From assembly GCA_965218055.1 (NCBI GenBank), contig CBDCKA010000002.1, positions 806,001 through 870,000 of the forward strand: a stretch of DNA of 64,000 nt. Direction: 5' to 3'. The stretch comes from CBDBKE01 sp965218055 (GTDB lineage: Bacteria; Acidobacteriota; Terriglobia; JAJPHL01; JAPKYU01). Every line of letters begins with the position of its first letter. Position 1 is the stretch's first letter. The translations under genes and the position numbers were made by a program. This document shows, one piece after another, positions 8,164-16,027 of the stretch. A model generated the notes under the pieces. That model was not told the origin of the DNA, did not search any database, and saw nothing but the letters and a program-made list of their open reading frames with translations.

Positions 8164-8244
8164 TGGCACACTCCGCATCCAGGGTAAGAATGCAGGTAGT
8201 AACGCCTGCAAGAGTAAGAGACCGCGCCCGTCAATCTGGCCTCG

Positions 8245-8370
8245 TTACCGTAGGACCGCCCGGCGCAGCGCAATGCCGGTGCCCGTGCCGGGCGGGGCAG
8301 CGTAACTGTCTAACACGTGGGGTACCGCTGCCAACGCAGCAGCCGATTGCAGAAACTTCCGACGGTTCAT
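8245..8370 (-). pseudogene. Remnant of a Tat-signal protein (41 codons)
   Basis: The ATG at 8370 is preceded by AGGAGCAACCG, a good ribosome-binding site, and opens MNRRKFLQSAAALAAVPH, a typical twin-arginine leader. The frame then runs into Arg-rich sequence and stops at 8245. Only the export signal survives; in related bacteria such leaders precede oxidoreductases, DUF1501 proteins and many others, so the lost protein cannot be named. Confidence 0.6.
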
Positions 8371-8495
8371 CGGTTGCTCCTTTCGCTTGTGTGCTCTTCC
8401 TACGCAGCAGTGTAGTCGTTTGAGGCCGCCATTTTCAACCGTGCCACCATTTAACAGGAAAATCTTCGACCGGGATCAATCCATTAGACCGCCGC

Positions 8496-8691
8496 TTACC
8501 TGCGAGTCAAGGCCACAGCTCCCCGCCGAGCTGTTTCAAAGCTGAGAGGCAGCTTGTCGTAGTTCTCGACGACCTGCGCCTTGTTGGCCGCTGGGAGCTT
8601 TCGCTGCGGAGTATGGCTTGTCGGCAAGCAAAGGGCCAGAACCCACCTCCACCACGATGCTGCCGAGCAGGCCGAGCGCTAACAGCGCCAT
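8496..8691 (-). pseudogene. Remnant of a secreted SBBP-repeat-like protein N-terminus
   Basis: The ATG at 8691 opens a hydrophobic leader (MALLALGLLGSIVVEV). In another frame, about 100 bases on, ANKAQVVENYDKLPLSFETARRG is readable and ends at 8496. The KLPLSFE block closely resembles the start of acidobacterial SBBP-type beta-propeller proteins (family knowledge, not checked). A frameshift and an early stop make it a broken gene start. Confidence 0.4.
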
Positions 8692-8710
8692 TCCCGGTCC
8701 TGCCCTACCG

Positions 8711-8912
8711 GCTTACCGGAAACTGACCCTCTCCCAGAATGCCACTTTGCCCGTTTTTCTGCGCCGCCACGCACGTTCTAGCCTCCTTGCCTGCCTCGCC
8801 AGTGTCCGAACAGGCTCCAGGCAAACAAGTCACCTCAAAAAAGCCCTCCCCGCACGAAATCCGACCTCGGCGGGTGCGCAGGTACTGGACCATAGGGGGG
8901 TAAGTGGTCGAA
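8711..8912 (+). repeat. About 200-bp dispersed direct repeat, copy 1
   Basis: Matches 13181-13381 over about 200 bases with few differences. The shared core includes TGCGCCGCCACGCACGTTCT and CAGTGTCCGAACAGGCTCCA and ends in GGTACTGGACC. Neither copy encodes a convincing protein in a conserved frame. A degraded third piece of its 3' end (GTGCACAGGTACAGGACTG) is at about 14641. The stretch 8913-9120 beside it holds nothing recognisable. Confidence 0.8.
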
Positions 8913-9120
8913 GTCCTTGCAAGCATACCCCGTACCCTCCAAGGGCGTTTCACCGAAGCGAAACTTCGGAAAATTAGGCGTGCGCCGGACGCGAATGTTG
9001 TTCCGCGAATCGTGCGCGGATTCGTTGCTGATTTGCGCGAAAAAGCTGGTTCTGGACGCCGAGACGACGGGCTTTCGGGACCCAGCGAGGACCCCAAGAG
9101 GAGAACTATGCTGGAAGGGC

Positions 9121-9178
9121 TTAGCGACGTATAACGCGCAAACCGGACAAGTGCCTACCTTGAGGCAGCGTCACTTAA
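9121..9178 (+). repeat. Inverted partner of the repeat at 3876-3933
   Basis: Holds CGACGTATAACGC, then AACCGGACAAGTGCCTACC and TTGAGGCAGCGTCACTT; 34 bases of this are exactly the reverse complement of 3878-3911. The two arms are 5.2 kb apart and enclose IS copy A and the pirin, TPR and SGNH stumps, so they could mark the ends of a transposed or inverted block. Confidence 0.65.
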
Positions 9179-9308
9179 TGCGAAATCTACGACAGATCAG
9201 GGAGAGAGGACGATATGGGTGGCGGGTGCCCACCGGCTGCACTCGACATCGCTTGGTGGAGAACGCCAGCCCGAATCAACCAAAAACGTCTTAAACTCCC
9301 ACAAGCTC

Positions 9309-10292
9309 TCAGGGCATCTCCCACCCGGCGTATCCCCACCACCGTTTGCCGGGCAGCTTTTTCGGAATAAGTGGCTTTAGAAACTCAATCGACTTTTCAA
9401 GTCCCTCTTTGACATCAAAATAATCGCACTCCATCTCGATCGAGAGGGCGCCCTCGTAACCGACGAACTGTAAAGCCGATAGGAAGTCGCGCCAGAACAG
9501 TTGGTCGTGGCCCCACCCGACCAGCGCGAAGACCCAGGCACGCCCGCCAGGTATCAGATGGGACGCGGGGTCAAGGAGGCCTTGCACTGCCATTCGTCCG
9601 CGATCGAAGCGAACATCTTTGACGTGAACGTGAAGAATTGCATCGGACAAGTACTTGATCACCTCGATCAGGTCCATGCCCTGTACAAACAGGTGCGACG
9701 GATCCAAGTTGCAGCCGATCACCGGTCCAACCGCCTCGCGCAGCCTCATCAGCGTCTGCGGGGAGTAGACCAACTCACAGAGCTGAGGCTCGACGGCCAC
9801 CTTGCAGCCGTGGTCCTCAGCAATCTTTCCGTGTTCGCGCCAATAGGGGATCAGGCGCTGTTCCCACTGCCAACGCGTAATGTCGTGGCTGAAGGTTCTG
9901 GTCGAGTCGGCGACCCAGTAAGGGGTCGTTTCTCCGGGACCGGCCTCTGGAAGACCGGACAAGACCACCAACCGGTCGACACCGGCCGCTTCCGCCAGTC
10001 GGCAAATCTCGCGGAACCCTCGAGAGTACGCTTCTGCCACCTCCTTGTTGGGCGACAAGGGCTCTCCATGCGCACAGAACGCGCTGATTTCCAGGCCATG
10101 CTGTTTCAACTTATCCAACCATCGATGCAGCTCGCCTTTGTCCTTGAGAAGCTTTTCGGTGTCGCAAAACTTGCGGGCAGGCTCTTCCAAAACTCCAACC
10201 TCAATCGTCTGCACGCCGCGCTCTTGGAGGAAGTCCAGCGCCTCCTCGAACTCAAAGCACAAAACAAAAAAGCTATTGACGCCAAGTTTCAT
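9309..10292 (-). CDS. Sugar phosphate isomerase/epimerase family protein (xylose isomerase-like TIM barrel)
   Basis: A 327-residue AP-endonuclease-2/xylose-isomerase-like TIM barrel expected to bind a divalent metal and isomerise or epimerise a sugar or keto acid. Features include the barrel start MKLGVNSFF, AFCAHGEPLSP, RLVVLSGLPEAG, KVAVEPQ, GCNLDPSHLFVQGMD, HVHVKD and SIEMECDY, which supply the usual Glu, Asp and His metal ligands. A paralogue lies at 17477-18484 with the same order of motifs. Downstream of the aldolase on the same strand, it may belong to a sugar-acid catabolic set. Substrate unknown. Confidence 0.85.
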   Translation of the reverse strand: MKLGVNSFFVLCFEFEEALDFLQERGVQTIEVGVLEEPARKFCDTEKLLKDKGELHRWLDKLKQHGLEISAFCAHGEPLSPNKEVAEAYSRGFREICRLAEAAGVDRLVVLSGLPEAGPGETTPYWVADSTRTFSHDITRWQWEQRLIPYWREHGKIAEDHGCKVAVEPQLCELVYSPQTLMRLREAVGPVIGCNLDPSHLFVQGMDLIEVIKYLSDAILHVHVKDVRFDRGRMAVQGLLDPASHLIPGGRAWVFALVGWGHDQLFWRDFLSALQFVGYEGALSIEMECDYFDVKEGLEKSIEFLKPLIPKKLPGKRWWGYAGWEMP

Positions 10293-10547
10293 ACGAACTT
10301 CCCTCCTAAGAGGCAGCCAGGCTGATAGCCGGGTTGATGGCCAAGTTGACGGGTGGTGGCAACCTTCGCTGCTCTTTCATTTGTCACCGGATGCCAATTT
10401 CGCGCAGGTAGGCACGTGTCCGCTTGGCGATGGGCAGCGGTTTATCGAATGGTGTCGGATACATGTCCTGGTCCCGCCGACCGACCTCCTAACATGAGGA
10501 GAGTTCTGTCACCCTTTGAGGCGAACCGAGTTCGTTGCGCCCCTACA

Positions 10548-11318
10548 TCACGCCGTGCGCTTGGCCTGGCTGGCCCTTTTCCAGGTGGCGGCGAGTGGTT
10601 CGATTTCGCTTCCCACGATCACCCAGGACGCACCCTGCTTGATGGCGTCCGGCACGCCGTCAGGCGAGGAGACCAGAGCGCCATAGTGGATACTTCGCTG
10701 GTGACAAACCTCTCGAACGTGCTCAACCAACCCGCGGAATCGTTCGTGGTGGGTCTGCCCAGGGATCCCCAAATCAAGCGACAGATCGGTTGGGCCGATC
10801 ATCACGCCATCGACGTCGCCCAAAGATACGAGTTCATCCAATCTGCGGATGGCCGACTCCGACTCGACCTTCAGCACCAGAGAGATTTGGCTATCATAGT
10901 CTGCGACCTCCTCGGCAATTGGCCGAGCTGCGTATAGATTGTGACCGGCCGTACCACACCGGCCCCTCTTGCCCTTGGGAGGATGGCGCACCGCAGCGAT
11001 CCCCCGCGCCACGTCGTCGGTCGTTTCGACGTGAGGGAGCACGATGCCGGACGCACCGGAATCCAAGGCATGATCGATTGCGTGGTAGCTGATATCCTTT
11101 GTGGTCACCAGCGGGGCCATACCGGTGAGCCGCGCGACCTGCGCCAGGTCGTGAATGGTTTCCGGATTATGGGGGCGGTGCTCCACGTCAAGCATGACAA
11201 AATCAAGGCCGGCGGCGGCGGCGATCTCAATAGTTGCAATGTCAGTGCTGTACAAGATCATGGTGCCGACGGCCACGCCACCAGCCTGCCATATCTTTTT
11301 AAGAGGATTCACGTCCAT
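10548..11318 (-). CDS. HpcH/HpaI family aldolase
   Basis: A 256-residue class II pyruvate aldolase of the HpcH/HpaI (2-dehydro-3-deoxyglucarate aldolase-like) family, cleaving a 2-keto-3-deoxy acid to pyruvate and an aldehyde. Visible features are VGTMILYSTDIATIEIAAAAGLDFVMLDVEH, the metal-binding Glu in LKVESESAI, GPTDLSLDLGIPGQ with the second metal ligand Asp, and GSEIEPL near the end. Length is normal. It lies upstream of an epimerase gene on the same strand, separated by 255 bases in which no gene is seen, so an operon is possible but not shown. The actual substrate cannot be told. Confidence 0.88.
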   Translation of the reverse strand: MDVNPLKKIWQAGGVAVGTMILYSTDIATIEIAAAAGLDFVMLDVEHRPHNPETIHDLAQVARLTGMAPLVTTKDISYHAIDHALDSGASGIVLPHVETTDDVARGIAAVRHPPKGKRGRCGTAGHNLYAARPIAEEVADYDSQISLVLKVESESAIRRLDELVSLGDVDGVMIGPTDLSLDLGIPGQTHHERFRGLVEHVREVCHQRSIHYGALVSSPDGVPDAIKQGASWVIVGSEIEPLAATWKRASQAKRTA

Positions 11319-11549
11319 TTGGTCAACCAGCCTATTCGTAGCTTAATTTACCCGTTATCGCCTCGCCTCGTACGACAAAAACACCGACGATCTCGGGGCA
11401 GACGCATCGTAGGCTGCTCTCAGCCGCCCGTCAAGCAGGTCTTCGTCGGATCGCCGGCCGGTGGAATTCCAACAGGATAATCCGTGCTGGTTCCTGCGTT
11501 GGGACATATGAGATAGGCTGGAAGTTAGCATCGCTCCAGGAGAGTAATG

Positions 11550-11680
11550 ATGAGTGTGCAACTTGAGTTCGTCGGCCACGCTTGCTTCCGGCTGTGGGAA
11601 AATGGCGTCCCGTCCTCGTCACCGATCCGCTCCGCTACGAACAGTTGGGTCTGTCCAATCCGGGAACGCGCTTCGAATAG
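11550..11680 (+). pseudogene. Frameshifted stump of a metallo-beta-lactamase-fold (UlaG-like) hydrolase
   Basis: The ATG at 11550 (or 11547, after AGGAGAGTA) opens MSVQLEFVGHACFRLWENG, the first strands of UlaG-type metal-dependent hydrolases. A one-base shift then moves the reading to RPVLVTDPLRYEQLGL in another frame, with a stop at 11678. The metal-binding HxHxDH motif would follow but is absent, so this is a truncated and frameshifted gene start. Confidence 0.65.
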
Positions 11681-11880
11681 TCGGCAAACCGTCCTTGTGA
11701 CCTGAACTTCTGTCCGTAACAAGCCAAAAGGACGGTATGGGCGTTACACGGCCAGTGGCACAATCAGTCGTCTTATTTATAATGGTAGGTACGATCCAAG
11801 ATATCTATCAGGTTTATGGAGTCTGACACCCAGCATGCGACTTGCGCCGATAATCTGAGCGCTGCCAAAGGACTCGCTTC

Positions 11881-13152
11881 ATGACCCAAGAAACCGCGTT
11901 CGAAATGGCAACTTCCAGCATCCGGTTCGGCCGGGGAGTCACCCAGGAGATTGGCATGGATCTCCTCGAAATGAAAGTAAAGCGGGTGATGGTGCTCACG
12001 GACCCGGTGTTGGGAAAGTTGCCCCCGGTGGCCCGGGTTCTCCAATCTTTGAACGACAACAAGGTTGAATTCAGCTTGTTCGACCGGGTTCGCGTTGAAC
12101 CAACCGATGAATCTTTCAAGGCCGCGATTGAGTTTGCAAGCAGGGGAAAGTTCGAAGGCTTCGTCGCAGTGGGTGGCGGGTCCACTATCGACACGGCCAA
12201 AGCGGCGAACCTCTACTCCACTTACCCACCTTCAGATTTTCTGGACTATGTGAACCCTCCCCTTGGGAAGGGGATGCCGGTCCCCGGCTCTTTGAAGCCG
12301 CTGATCGCGGTCCCAACCACGGCCGGCACCGGAAGCGAGACAACCGGAGTGGCGATCTTCGACCTAGCGAAGTTGCATGCCAAGACCGGGATTGCGCACC
12401 GCCGCTTAAAGCCCATGCTCGGCCTGCTCGACCCTGACAACACTCGAACATTGCCTCCACAGGTTGCCGCTTCGGCAGGGCTGGACGTGCTGAGTCACGC
12501 TGTCGAGTCATATACAGCAGTGCCGTTTCATCGGCGCCCCTTACCGGAGCGCCCCGTCCTTCGCCCTGCCTATCAAGGTTCCAATCCGATTAGCGACATC
12601 TGGGCCCTCGAGGCACTGCGAATGGTCTCGCGCTACTTGCCTCGAGCGGTCGAAGATCCGAGCGACGAGGAAGCACGCGCCCAGATGTTGCTTGCGGCTT
12701 CCTACGCTGGCATCGGATTCGGAAACGCAGGCGTCCACTTGCCGCACGGCATGTCTTACCCGGTTTCAGGGATGGTGCGCGACTTTCGTCCTGATGGTTA
12801 CGTGATAGATCACCCTATGGTGCCGCACGGCATTTCCGTGATTCTGAACTCTCCGGCGGTGTTTCGCTTTACGGCGCAGGCCTGCCCGGAGCGCCACCTG
12901 CGGGCCGCAGAGCTGCTGGGGGCGGATGTCTCTCGAGCAAATCCGGCGGATGCAGGAAAGATCCTGGCCGATCAGATCACTTTCTTAACGAAACGCCTGA
13001 AAGTCCCGAACGGGCTGAAGGCACTGGGATTTGGTTCGGATGACATCCCCAAGCTGGTCGAAGGGACACTGCCCCAACATCGCGTCACCAAATTATCGCC
13101 ACGCCAGGCTGGGCGGGAGGAGCTCGCCCGGCTCTTTGAGGATGCGCTCTAA
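11881..13152 (+). CDS. Hydroxyacid-oxoacid transhydrogenase (iron-containing ADH family)
   Basis: A 423-residue group III iron-dependent alcohol dehydrogenase closest to hydroxyacid-oxoacid transhydrogenase (ADHFE1 type), which couples oxidation of 4-hydroxybutyrate-like acids to reduction of 2-oxoglutarate without free NAD. Evidence is the GGGSTIDTAKAANL dinucleotide motif, PTTAGTGSE, metal-ligand segments GLDVLSHAVESY, HLPHGMSYP and HPMVPHG, and the diagnostic tail GTLPQHRVTKLSP. It is complete. AAAGGAC lies 7-8 bases before the ATG. It stands between stumps, followed at once by repeat copy 13181-13381. Ordinary Fe-ADHs are shorter and lack the tail, so this subgroup is favoured. Confidence 0.82.
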   Translation: MTQETAFEMATSSIRFGRGVTQEIGMDLLEMKVKRVMVLTDPVLGKLPPVARVLQSLNDNKVEFSLFDRVRVEPTDESFKAAIEFASRGKFEGFVAVGGGSTIDTAKAANLYSTYPPSDFLDYVNPPLGKGMPVPGSLKPLIAVPTTAGTGSETTGVAIFDLAKLHAKTGIAHRRLKPMLGLLDPDNTRTLPPQVAASAGLDVLSHAVESYTAVPFHRRPLPERPVLRPAYQGSNPISDIWALEALRMVSRYLPRAVEDPSDEEARAQMLLAASYAGIGFGNAGVHLPHGMSYPVSGMVRDFRPDGYVIDHPMVPHGISVILNSPAVFRFTAQACPERHLRAAELLGADVSRANPADAGKILADQITFLTKRLKVPNGLKALGFGSDDIPKLVEGTLPQHRVTKLSPRQAGREELARLFEDAL

Positions 13153-13180
13153 TCTATTCGCAAGTGGACGTAAAGTCGGC

Positions 13181-13381
13181 CTACCGGGAACTGACCTGCT
13201 CCCAGAATGCCCACTTTGCCCGTTACTCTGCGCCGCCACGCACGTTCTAGCCTCCTTGCCTACCTCGCCAGTGTCCGAACAGGCTCCAGGCAAACAAGCC
13301 ACCTCAAGAAAGCCCTCCCCGCACGAAATCCAACCTCGGCGGGTGCGCTGGTACTGGACCGCAGGGGTGGTAGGGGTCGAA
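13181..13381 (+). repeat. About 200-bp dispersed direct repeat, copy 2
   Basis: Second copy of 8711-8912, beginning 29 bases after the stop of the transhydrogenase gene and ending just before the NHL-protein gene end. Together with copy 1 it brackets the epimerase, aldolase and transhydrogenase genes, so the bracketed 4.3 kb could have moved or been duplicated as a unit. Confidence 0.8.
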
Positions 13382-13405
13382 AGGTCAAATAAGCCGTCCC
13401 GCTCC

Positions 13406-14413
13406 CTATTGCTTGACGTATTTTCTTAACATCCGCGGGCCGACCTCCGCCGCGTACACGTTGCCCATGGCATCCGCCGCGACGCCTTCAGCCCCGCTCG
13501 TCCCGGAGTTGTCCGGGTCCGGTTCAGGGTCTGGAATGAAGGCCGTGACCCGGCCGTCTTTGGCGCTCCCAATCCGGATACCCCTCCGCCAGCCCGGGTT
13601 CCGGCGCGCATTCGACTCCGAGTCGGCCACATAAATGGTGTCGTCTTCAGCAATGAACACCCCGCTCGGCCGACCAAATTGTGTCCAGTGCGCGATGTAG
13701 TTTCCCTCTTGGTCGAAGATCTGGATCCGATTGTTACCCCGGTCTCCGACGAACAGCCGTCCTTGGGAATCCATGGCGAGGGCGTGGGGATCTTGGAACT
13801 CGCCGGGTCCTGTTCCCGTTTTTCCCCAGGCCTTGATGAATCGCCCGTCGCTTGAAAATTTGACCACGCTGTTATTACCCCCGGCGCCATGGCCATCCGC
13901 GACAAAAATGTCGCCATTGGGAGCAACCAGGACATCGGACGGCCCATTGAAGGCGTCCGGACCCTCTCCGGCGACCCCCGCGGTGCCCAGGGTCATCAAC
14001 ACCTCTCCATCCGGACTGAACTTGAAGACTTGATGGCCCTTTCCGCCTTCTCCCCGTGCGTCGCTCACCCACACGTTTCCGTCCCGGTCCACATCGATGC
14101 CGTGAGGCCACACCAACATCCCCTGGCCAAAGCTCTTCAGTAGCTTGCCTGACGAATCAAACAAGAGGATCGGCGGGACGTCGTCTCGACCGACGCAGCT
14201 GTTTTGGCCACATCTCTCGGCTACCCATATGGTGCCGTCGCGAGCAGGATGCACCGCGCTGGTCGATCCCCACTCCCTCCCCTCGGAGAGCTGCGCCCAA
14301 CCCTCGACGGTGCGATACGGATTGTCTTGAGCGTGTGCCGCCACTCCAAACATGGCGATCACCGCGACGATGCCTACCCCAAACGTGAATCCCACTCGAC
14401 CTGAATGCGACAC
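13406..14413 (-). CDS. Exported NHL-repeat beta-propeller protein (peptidyl-hydroxyglycine lyase-like)
   Basis: A 335-residue secreted protein. The signal peptide occupies about residues 10-28 and ends AAHAQ. It is followed by at least five NHL-type blades (WPHGIDVDRDGNVWVSDA, FNGPSDVLVAPNGDIFVAD, DPHALAMDSQGRLFVGDRGNNRIQ, RPSGVFIAEDDTIYVADS, AEGVAADAMGNVYAAEV). This pattern resembles the peptidyl-alpha-hydroxyglycine alpha-amidating lyase-like NHL group often found in Acidobacteria; catalysis is not assured. Two cysteines (CGQNSC) near residue 70 may form a disulphide. It ends 25 bases after repeat copy 13181-13381. Confidence 0.85.
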   Translation of the reverse strand: MSHSGRVGFTFGVGIVAVIAMFGVAAHAQDNPYRTVEGWAQLSEGREWGSTSAVHPARDGTIWVAERCGQNSCVGRDDVPPILLFDSSGKLLKSFGQGMLVWPHGIDVDRDGNVWVSDARGEGGKGHQVFKFSPDGEVLMTLGTAGVAGEGPDAFNGPSDVLVAPNGDIFVADGHGAGGNNSVVKFSSDGRFIKAWGKTGTGPGEFQDPHALAMDSQGRLFVGDRGNNRIQIFDQEGNYIAHWTQFGRPSGVFIAEDDTIYVADSESNARRNPGWRRGIRIGSAKDGRVTAFIPDPEPDPDNSGTSGAEGVAADAMGNVYAAEVGPRMLRKYVKQ

Positions 14414-14775
14414 CGCAACCCTCCTTTAGAAGAAGAATTCGCGCTGACTTGTTCTGCGGACTGGATTGCGCCAGAGCCGCGACTGATAGCAACGTCCCGG
14501 CCAGGAACACTCGGAGAAGATCGCCATAAAAGGCCTCCGTCAGGCAATGTAGGCTAAGTTTACCACCACCAGCGGCTAGGCTAGCGCCGTTGCCTGTCCC
14601 AGTTCCCACAGGTTCTCAAACGGCCAGTTCCGCCGTCCTGCTGTGCACAGGTACAGGACTGTAAGGAGGGTACCCCCTCCAGGCTTCGTGCAAGCATAGG
14701 GGGTGGGCGGTGCGACCGGAAATCCGAGCGGCCCCGTCACCGGGAAGCAATCGAACGATTCTGGGCGATGTACCC
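14414..14775. other. Gene-free stretch with repeat debris before IS copy B
   Basis: No intact gene. On the minus strand near 14440-14540 a signal-peptide-like run (LLRVFLAGTLLSVAALAQSS) is readable without a start or continuation, possibly another gene stump. Around 14641-14700 a decayed piece of the 8711/13181 repeat tail is present (GTACAGGACTG and GCAAGCATAGGGGGT). Confidence 0.4.
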
Positions 14776-14881
14776 TGACCTGACCGGCGCTTTTTGTACC
14801 AAGTGGAAAGAGAGAGAATCCACTTGAGGAGGAAGTGAGGTCAAGCCGACAAGGAGTTACAAGCCGGAGCAGATTGTAGCG

Positions 14882-15121
14882 GTGCTACGGCAGATAGAAG
14901 TGCAGATGGCGAACGGGAAGACTGCGCCCCAAGCCTGCAAAGAAGCCGGAATCCACACCCAGACCTACTACCGGTGGCGGAAGGAATATGGGGGGCTGAA
15001 GCTGGATCAGGCGAAACGGCTGAAGGAATTGGAGAAGGAGAACACTCGCCTGAAGCGACTGGTCGCGGAGCTGTCGCTGGAGAAGCAGGTGCTGCGGGAT
15101 GTGGCACAGGGAAACTTCTAA
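14882..15121 (+). CDS. IS3-family transposase OrfA
   Basis: Identical product to orfA of copy A: a helix-turn-helix (QACKEAGIHTQTYYRWRKE) followed by a leucine-rich coiled coil. The GTG start given may be too late, since family-like residues (YKPEQIVAV) lie upstream in frame without a standard start. GGGAAAC at 15109-15115, read as G GGA AAC in the orfA frame two codons before the stop, is a textbook -1 slippery sequence for making the OrfAB fusion. Confidence 0.85.
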   Translation: MLRQIEVQMANGKTAPQACKEAGIHTQTYYRWRKEYGGLKLDQAKRLKELEKENTRLKRLVAELSLEKQVLRDVAQGNF

Positions 15122-15957
15122 GCCCTGAGCGGCGGCGTTGTGCGGTAGAGCATGCGCGGGAGCAACACGGGTTGTCGGAACGGTATGCCTGCCGGCTGCT
15201 GGGGCAATGGAGAGGGACGCAACGATAGGAACCGAATCCTCGGCTGGACGAAGAAAAGCTGACGCGAGCTGTCATTGCCCTGGCAACGAAGTATGGGCGG
15301 TATGGGTACCGCCGGATCACCGCTTTACTGCGGGGCGTGGGATGGGAAGTGGGCAAGGATCGAGTACAGCAAATCTGGCGGCGCGAGGGGCTGAAAGTGC
15401 CGCAAAAACAGAAGCCCCGGGGTCGGTTGTGGTTGAACGACGGCTCCTGTGTGCGACTACGGCCGGAGCGACCGAACCACGTTTGGAGCTACGACTTCAT
15501 GAGTGCCAGAACGCACGAGGGGAGAACGCTGCGGCTGCTGACCTTGCTGGATGAGTACACGCGGGAATGCCTGGCGATCCGGGTGGAGCGGAGGATGGGC
15601 AGCCAACAAATCATTGAGGCGTTGTCGGACGTGATGTTGTGGCGAGGGATACCGGAACAGATTCGATCCGACAATGGTCCCGAGTTCATCGCCCAAGAAC
15701 TGCGCCAGTGGTTGGCAAATCTAGGGACAGGGACACTGTACATCGAACCGGGCAGTCCCTGGGAGAACGGGTACTGCGAGAGTTTCAATGGGAAGCTGCG
15801 GGACGAATGCCTGAATGGAGAGATCTTCTACTCGTTGAAGGAGGCACAGGTGGTGATTGAACAGTGGAGGGTGCAATACAACACGGTGCGGCCGCACTCG
15901 GCGCTCGGCTATAGGCCCCCGGCGCCGGGGGCTATAGCCCCCCTCCCCTGCCACTGA
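15115..15957 (+). pseudogene. IS3-family transposase OrfB, interrupted by an in-frame stop
   Basis: After the -1 shift the frame reads KLLSPERRRCAVEHAREQ and on to GTQR, then TAG at 15226-15228, then EPNPRLDEEKLTRAV and the DDE core (VWSYDFMSA, SDNGPEF, WENGYCESFNGKLRDE). The stop is at the same position as in copy A. Either both copies are dead and moved in trans, or the stop is read through at low level; an internal start would give only the core. Confidence 0.85.
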
Positions 15958-16027
15958 AACCAGTTTCACAGCCCCAGGCTGCGATGTAAACTCTCGCTAC
16001 GGTTGGTACAAAAAATCGGTCTGGTCA

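Larger units (their letters stand above)
14776..16027 (+). mobile_element. IS3-family insertion sequence, copy B (1252 bp, inverted relative to copy A)
   Basis: Same ends, length and predicted products as 4545-5796, but on the plus strand. CCC stands on both sides (14773-14775 and 16028-16030) and may be a 3-bp target duplication. The right end enters a Ser/Thr kinase pseudogene, whose frame runs on for a few IS-derived residues. Inside the 3' end of orfB a very GC-rich palindrome (15909-15937, CTATAG arms around CCCCCGGCGCCGGGGG) can form a strong hairpin and may end transcription. The inverted pair could flip the 9-kb segment between them by homologous recombination. Confidence 0.92.

Noticed and set aside
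6841..8211. A 456-residue minus-strand protein
   Set aside because: Only the part from 8163 to about 7498 resembles a protein; the rest is antisense of the TPR fragment and non-coding DNA.
3876..9178. Integron attC sites (GTATAACGC / CTAAC motifs)
   Set aside because: The copies lack the paired R and L boxes and hairpin of attC, and no integron integrase is present.
9501..10325. A 274-codon plus-strand frame
   Set aside because: Shadow of the intact sugar epimerase on the minus strand.
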